Assembly (NCBI RefSeq): GCF_027887165.1
Contig: NC_077233.1
Coordinates: 231,097,372 to 231,161,371, forward strand
Length of the DNA: 64,000 nucleotides
Direction: 5' to 3'
Origin: Monodelphis domestica
Lineage: Eukaryota > Chordata > Mammalia > Didelphimorphia > Didelphidae
Part shown: in pieces, positions 58,785 to 64,000 of the stretch
Numbering within the stretch: the stretch's first letter is position 1
How the letters are laid out: the number at the start of each line of letters is the position of its first letter
The notes under the pieces: generated by a model
What the model was told of the DNA's origin: nothing
The model's input: the letters and a program-made list of their open reading frames with translations, nothing else
Database searches by the model: none
Program-made: the position numbers and the translations under genes

Positions 58785-61072
58785 CCCTTTTAAACACTAT
58801 TTTATTTGGTAATTTTCAAATGTTATTCCTTGGAAACAAAGATCATTTTCTTTTCCTCCCCCCTCCCACCACCTCTCCCATAGACGATGCGCAATTCTAC
58901 TGGGTATCACATGTGTCCTTGATTCAAACCCATTTCCATGTTGTTGGTATTTGCATTAGGGTGTTTATTTAGAGTCTCTCCTCAATCATGTACCCTCAAC
59001 CCCTGTAGTCAAGCAGTTGCTTTTCCTCGGTGTTTTTACTCCCACAATTTGTCCTCTGCTTGTGGATAGTGTTTTTTCTCCTAGAACCCTGCAGAATGTC
59101 CAGGGACATTGTATTGACACTAATGGAGAAGTACATTACGTTCAGTTATACCACAGTGTTTTAGTCTCTGTGTACAATGTTTTCCTGGTTCTGCTCCTTT
59201 CGCTCTGCATCACTTCCTGGGGGTTGTTCCAGTCTCCATGGAATTCCTCCACTTTATTATTCCTTTGAGCACAATAGTATTCTATCACCAACATATGCCA
59301 CAATTTGTTCATCCATTCCCCAATTGAAGGGCATCCTCTCATTTTCCAATTTTTTTGCCACCAAAAAGAGCGCAGCTATGGATATTCTTGTACAGGTCTT
59401 TTTCCTTATTATCTCTTTGGGGTACAAACCTTGCAGTGCTATGGCTGGATCAAAGGACAGACAGTCTTTTATCACCCTTTGGGCATAGTTCCAGATTGCT
59501 CTCCAGAATGGTTGGTTCAATTCACAACGCCACCAGTAATGGATTAATGTCCCGACTTTGCCACATCCCCTCTAGCATTCATTACTTTCCTTTGCTGTCA
59601 TGTTAGCCAATCTGCTAGGTGTGAGGTGATACCTCAGAGTTGTTTTGATTTGCATCTCTCTGATTATCAGAGATTTAGAGCACTTTTTCATGTGCTTATT
59701 AATAGTTTTGATTTCTTTATCTGAAAACTGCCTGTTCGTGTCCCTTGCCCATTTATCAGTTGGGGAATGGCTTGATTTTTTGTTCAATTGAATTACCTCT
59801 TCATAAATTTGAGTAATTAAACCTTTGTCAGAGGTTTTTGATATGAAGATTGTTTTCCAATTTGTTGCTTCCCTTCTCATTTTGGTTGCATTGGTTTTGT
59901 TTGTACAAAACCTTTTTAATTTAATGTAATCAAAATTGTTTATTTTACATTTTGTGACTCTTTCTATGTCTTGCTTGGTTTTAAAGTCTTTCCCTTCCCA
60001 AAGGTCTGACATGTATACTATTCTGTGTTCACCTAATTTACTTATAGTTTCCTTCTTTATGTTCAAGTCATTCACTCATTTTGAATTTATCTTGGTGTAG
60101 GGTGTGAGGTGTTGATCCAAACCTAATCTTTCCCACACTGTCTTCCAGTTTTCCCAGAAGTTTTTGTCAAATAGTGGGTTTTTGCCCCAAAACCTGGGGT
60201 CTTTGGGATTGTCATAGATTGTCTTGCTGAGGTCACTTACCCCAAGTCTATTCCACTGATCCTCCTTTCTGTCTCTTAGCCAGTACCAAATTGTTTTGAT
60301 GAGTACTGCTTTATAATAGAGTTTGAGATCTGGGACTGCAAGGCCACCTTCCTTTGTATTTTTTTCATTATTTCCCTGGATATCCTTGATCCTTTATTCT
60401 TCCAAATGAACTTTGTTATGGTTTTTTCTAAATCAGTAAAAAAATTTTTTGGAAGTTCAATGGGTATAGCACTAAATAGATAAAAAGTTTGGGTAGGATG
60501 GTCATTTTTATTATATTGGCTTGTCCTACCCATGAGCAGTTACTGTTTTTCCAATGGCTCAAGTCTAGTTTTAGTTGTGTGGAAAGTGTTTTGTAGTTGT
60601 GTTCATATAGAACCTGTGTTTTTGTCTTGGGAGATAGATTCCTAGGTATTTTATTTTGTCTAGGGTGATTTTAAATGGGATTTCTCTTTCTAATTCTTGC
60701 TGCTGAGCTGTGTTGGAGATATATAGGAATGCTGATGACTTATGTTGGTTTATTTTGTATCCTGCAACTTTGCTAAAGATGTTGATAATTTCGACTAGCT
60801 TTTTTGTTGATTCTCTAGGATTCTTTAAGTAGACCATCATATTATCTGCAAAGAGCAATAACTTGGTCTCCTCCTTGCCTATTTTAATGCCTTCAATTTC
60901 TTTTTCTTCTCTAATTGCTACTGCTAGTGTTTCTAGTACAATGTCAAATAGTAGAGGTGATAATGGGCATCCTTGTTTCACTCCTGATCTTATTGGGGAT
61001 GCATCTAGTTTATCCCCATTGCAGATGATATTAGCTGATGGTTTTAGATATATGCTTATCTGGGATTGGATT
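58785..61072 (-). mobile_element. 5'-truncated L1: ORF2 RT-to-end plus 3' UTR
   Basis: On the minus strand 60981-60571 encodes [16 protein letters not shown] and [12 protein letters not shown], the reverse transcriptase core with the catalytic box as FADN (FADD expected). 60533-60276 reads FWKN-type KFIWKNKGSRISREIM, and 60075-59257 covers the C-terminus to NHxxxHCWW-like and WNYAQRVIKD sequences. The reading is broken into at least four frames. The 3' UTR ends near 58790 with AATAAAATAGTG. The break at 61072 removes ORF1, the endonuclease and the start of RT. Inactive. Confidence 0.95.
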
Positions 61073-61300
61073 TAGGATTTTGGGGGAGGCCATAATTCAC
61101 TGATTTGTAGAGGGTAAAGGTCAGTTCTAGGCTACATTGTTGTTGTCGTTTCTTAATATGTTTTTCTTCTTTTGTTTTTGTTGTTCTGGTCAGTAGTCTA
61201 TTTTCATAGAAGTGCTAGTGCATAAGCAGCATCCAAGTCAGAGCCAGTCATAGGCTCCTCTGGAGGCATGGTTCATATTTTACTTCTGACATATGCCTTT
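61073..61300. other. Unclassified flank of the L1
   Basis: T-rich around 61135-61190. No repeat or exon was recognised. Confidence 0.3.
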
Positions 61301-61301
61301 T

Positions 61302-61485
61302 GAGGAAGTCAGCATGGTATAATGGATTAATTATGGAGTTGAAGTTAAGAAGACCTAAATTCGAACCTTGCCACATAACTATGAGCAAGTCACATAGCCT
61401 CTCAGCCTTAATTTTGTCATCTATATAAGGAGAATATTGCACTAAGTGGCCTCTAAGCTCTCGTCTAGCTTTTAATTCATGGTTC
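61302..61485 (+). repeat. MIR/THER-type SINE
   Basis: GTCAGCATGGTATAATGGAT..AAATTCGAACCTTGCC..ATGAGCAAGTCACATAGCC..CTAAGTGGCCTCTAAGCTC. Confidence 0.78.
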
Positions 61486-62095
61486 TCTTTTCCCTCTTTT
61501 AAAGCAGATAGGCTCAAGCATAGAGAGAATTTTGAAACTAGATTCTGAAGCAAATGATTCCCTTGGCTTCTTGATTATTAGGGGTGTAATGCACAATGAT
61601 GGGTATGGAATCTCACCTGGGATTGTTGATTTTGGAATTCCCTATGGACTGTGATGAAGGCACTTTTGAAAGAATTTTTGCACAATGCTGGAGGCTCTTT
61701 TAGGAATGCAAACTCTAGAGAACCTTTTTGGAGAGAAGAATGAAGCTTATTATTTTTGTGTTCTGATTGAAACCCTGGAGTCTTTCCAATTCATCCTAGA
61801 AATGCCTGGAAAGGGAAGGAAATTAGTTATGAAATCCTTTACTTTGGACTAGAAACCACAGATACATGAAGTCCATCATAAAGAAGATAGGATGGAATGT
61901 GGAATATATACAAGTTGCTGAAGAAGGAGATTCTATCTTTTATTTTTTAGGCTGGCCCCATGGGTCAGGCTGTTGACATTCAAGCAGTTCAGTGAAACCA
62001 ACTCCTGACAATTAGCATTTATTTTCAGAGGATCCTATCCCTATACCTGACAAAGGAAGCTTAGATACTTTGGCTAGAATGTGTCACAGATATTA
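61486..62095. other. Unclassified stretch
   Basis: No exon, promoter or repeat was recognised. Confidence 0.35.
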
Positions 62096-62570
62096 TACAG
62101 AAGCAGATAGGTAGTACGCTGACTACAGTTCTGGATTTGGAGTGAGGAAAATCTGAATTCAAATTCTACCTCAGATATTTACTGGCTATATGATCCTGAG
62201 CAAGTCATTTAATACCTTTCAGCTTTTATTTTCTCATCCATGAATGGTGTTAACAATAATATCTACCTAGCAGCGTTGTTGTGAGGATCTGATGAAATAG
62301 TATGTAAAAATGTTTTTGTCTATTTGGTTTTGACTCTTATTTAGGGTTTTCTTGTCAAAGTTACTAGTTTTCCATTTCCTTCTCCAGTTCATTTTACAGA
62401 GGAGGAAACTGAGTCAAACAGGGTCCTGATTTGCTTCAGCTAGTAAGTGTCTGAGGCTGGATTTGAACTCAGGTTTTCCTAACTCCAGGCTCAGTGTTAT
62501 GTCCCTTTCACCATCTATCTGTCCCATTTGTAAAATGCTTTGCAAACCATGGAATTTTCTATGTGTTACC
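62096..62570 (+). repeat. THER/MIR CORE-SINE interrupted by a MAR1-like SINE
   Basis: 62098-62312 (GATAGGTAGTACGCTGACTA..GCGTTGTTGTGAGGATCTG) and about 62525-62550 (TTGTAAAATGCTTTGCAAAC) are host sequence. The insert is antisense at 62313-62524. Confidence 0.7.
62313..62524 (-). repeat. MAR1-like SINE
   Basis: In reverse: GGTTTTGACTCTTATTTAGG, GTTTTCTTGTCAAAGTTACT, GAGGAAACTGAGTC, GATTTGAACTCAGGTTTTCC. Confidence 0.85.
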
Positions 62571-62649
62571 TAGTAATTGATTCCTAGAGAAATCAACCTG
62601 AGATAGTCTATACACTTTGAATATCTAATGTACTGAGATTTTAAGACTT

Positions 62650-63010
62650 GAATGTTCAGGAATTTTGTGGTACTCGTTGCTATATAAAGTTCTGAACTGA
62701 CTCATGAGGAGGGAGAGAAGCTCTTCGGCTTTTCTCTAAGGTTGGAGAGTGTAAAAATGAAGATTTTGAACCCTAGACTTCAATCCCCAGGAGTCCTTGG
62801 TATTTCCCAGAATTCCCTATAATCTCACCTGAGTCCCTACATTGGCGAGATCACAATTGGTATTTAACTGGCAGTAATGCCTCCCACGTGCTCTTCTCTT
62901 CCTTCCTTGCAATGATGTAGCAAGAATAATGGTAAGCGAAGTGCAGAAGTGCGGGGATTTTAAATGGGCTAATCAGCCATGGGCACGTGGTTTTTATTTT
63001 GAATCCTTAT
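62650..63010 (+). mobile_element. Possible LTR fossil fragment
   Basis: CTATATAAAGTTCTGAACTG (about 62680), AGAAGCTCTTCGGC, CCTCCCACGTGCTCTTCTC and AATCAGCCATGGGCACGTGG recall marsupial ERV terminal sequence. The borders are unclear and no internal coding is present. Confidence 0.3.
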
Positions 63011-63097
63011 TCCTTGACTATTAATTATCCTTAACAAACCTCATAAAATATAATATTTTTATTATTAGAGACATAATTTAATTTTTAAAAGAGATGA

Positions 63098-63179
63098 GCC
63101 CCCACTGGAATACTTTGGTCCTTCCTATGTGTCTCATATAGTCCACACATAGGAAGGATCAAAGTATTCCAGTGGGGGC
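63098..63179. repeat. Near-perfect 35-bp hairpin with 12-nt loop
   Basis: The arms 63098-63132 and 63145-63179 are complementary at 34 of 35 positions. The single difference is a G opposite T on the plus strand, which would be a G-U pair in plus-strand RNA. The loop is CTCATATAGTCC. The outer arm begins GCCCCCACTGG. Size and shape are those of a pre-miRNA, but a MITE-like or snap-back origin is equally possible. Confidence 0.97.
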
Positions 63180-63815
63180 GTTGGGGAGAAGACTTTCATG
63201 TGGGATCACTCCCCCTGGGGACTTTGGGAAGCCTGGTGAAGGCGATTGCCCCTCCCTCAGAAAAAAATATTGTTAAGTTCATAAAATGAAGTTGCAGAGC
63301 AAAAGAGGAGAGAATGGTTTCCATAGAGTAGCACTGCCATGGAAGGATGACAATTATGGGAGGAGAACTGATGCCAATGGGGAATAGCATAGGTGTGCAG
63401 CCCCCGTTGTCTCTAGCTTTTTGGGTATGCTGGTGGCTCAGAGGTGAAGCAGGATGCTAACTCTGATTCCAGGTCCAAAGCCACTCAAGGTTCAATCTTA
63501 CATAAAATTTTTATCCAAAGAACTGACAGGACATTAAGAAAGAGACTGATCTGTCTCTAATGGGGTAGGGCAGTGAGATAGTCTAGACCACTGAAAGGAG
63601 GGGTTTCTCTAAATTGCCTAATTAGGAATGATAAATGAAAGTCTGGGATCTGGGAAACTTAACTCTGATTGTGCTGCAGTGGAAAAGCTGTTGGGATGAA
63701 GGGACACCAAGTCTCCAGGTCAGTTAAGTGCTAGCATATGTATGTCCTGGAGGCTGGGGCTAATTCTGCTGAACTAGCTGAACTAGCTAATAAAAATACT
63801 TAGACTATAAAGGAA
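63180..63815. other. Unclassified stretch
   Basis: No exon was recognised. GAACTAGCTGAACTAGCT at about 63763-63790 is a small tandem duplication. Confidence 0.35.
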
Positions 63816-64000
63816 GAGGAAGCTAGGTGACTTAGCAGATTGAGAACCAAGCCTAGAGATGGGGGTCCTAGGTTTGAATCTGATTTGGGGGCTATGTGAC
63901 TATGGGCAAGTCACTTATCCCCAGTTGCCTATCTCTTACCTCTCTTCTGTCTTGGAACCAATACCCAGAATTGATTTTGAGATGGAAAGTAAGGGTTAAA
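63816..64000 (+). repeat. Marsupial tRNA-headed SINE, running off the window
   Basis: GAAGCTAGGTGACTTAGCAG..GGTTTGAATCTGATTTG..GGGCAAGTCACTTATCC..CTCTTCTGTCTTGGAACC..AAAGTAAGGGTTAAA. Confidence 0.9.

Noticed and set aside
59017-59606. Overlapping plus-strand open frames of 80-103 codons
   Set aside because: Antisense shadows of the L1 ORF2 C-terminus and 3' UTR.
2889-64000. tRNA-like sequences with A/B-box motifs
   Set aside because: All are heads of SINEs followed by SINE bodies and tails; none can fold as an intact tRNA gene standing alone.

Overview
This is a window of mammalian nuclear DNA, almost certainly from a marsupial. It is AT-rich and CpG-poor, with GT-AG introns. Its interspersed repeats are dominated by marsupial-type SINEs: tRNA-headed copies ending in a short conserved 3' tail, MAR1-like copies, and MIR/THER-like CORE-SINEs. 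L1 fragments of marsupial type, old CR1/L3 and L2 LINE pieces, hAT-type non-autonomous DNA transposons and a few solo-LTR-like fossils make up much of the rest. The genus cannot be fixed from the sequence alone. No bacterial, phage or CRISPR signal is present.

The window holds one recognisable host gene, on the minus strand, spread over about 39.7 kb (9026-48756). It is a complete medium-chain acyl-CoA synthetase (ACSM family), closest by recall to ACSM1. Thirteen coding exons could be read by eye. All have GT-AG borders and compatible phases, and together they give an uninterrupted 580-residue protein with a mitochondrial-type N-terminus, the adenylate-forming P-loop (TSGTTGLPK), YGQSET, YITGD, the GRSDD hinge and the C-terminal catalytic lysine in PKTVTGK. 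The exon holding the start codon begins at a good splice acceptor, so at least one non-coding first exon and the promoter lie further upstream, either unrecognised within 48.8-64 kb or beyond the window.

Layout: 1-9 kb is downstream flank made of repeats plus one unassigned 130-codon open frame. 9-48.8 kb is the ACSM gene, with introns filled by nested repeats. 48.8-55.7 kb is a run of old L1/HAL1-like pieces. 55.8-58.8 kb is SINE and CR1 debris with a pyrimidine-rich microsatellite. 58.8-61.1 kb is a 5'-truncated L1 on the minus strand. 61-64 kb is mostly unclassified and contains an LTR-like stretch and a striking hairpin.

The less expected items are two near-perfect long hairpins (47540-47597 and 63098-63179), an ancient long repeat present in many pieces all on the plus strand, a 19-bp minisatellite, an AT microsatellite just upstream of one ACSM splice acceptor, and a Trp-to-Leu change in a conserved ACSM motif. 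I found no convincing new multi-gene system; this looks like an ordinary gene in a repeat-rich marsupial locus.
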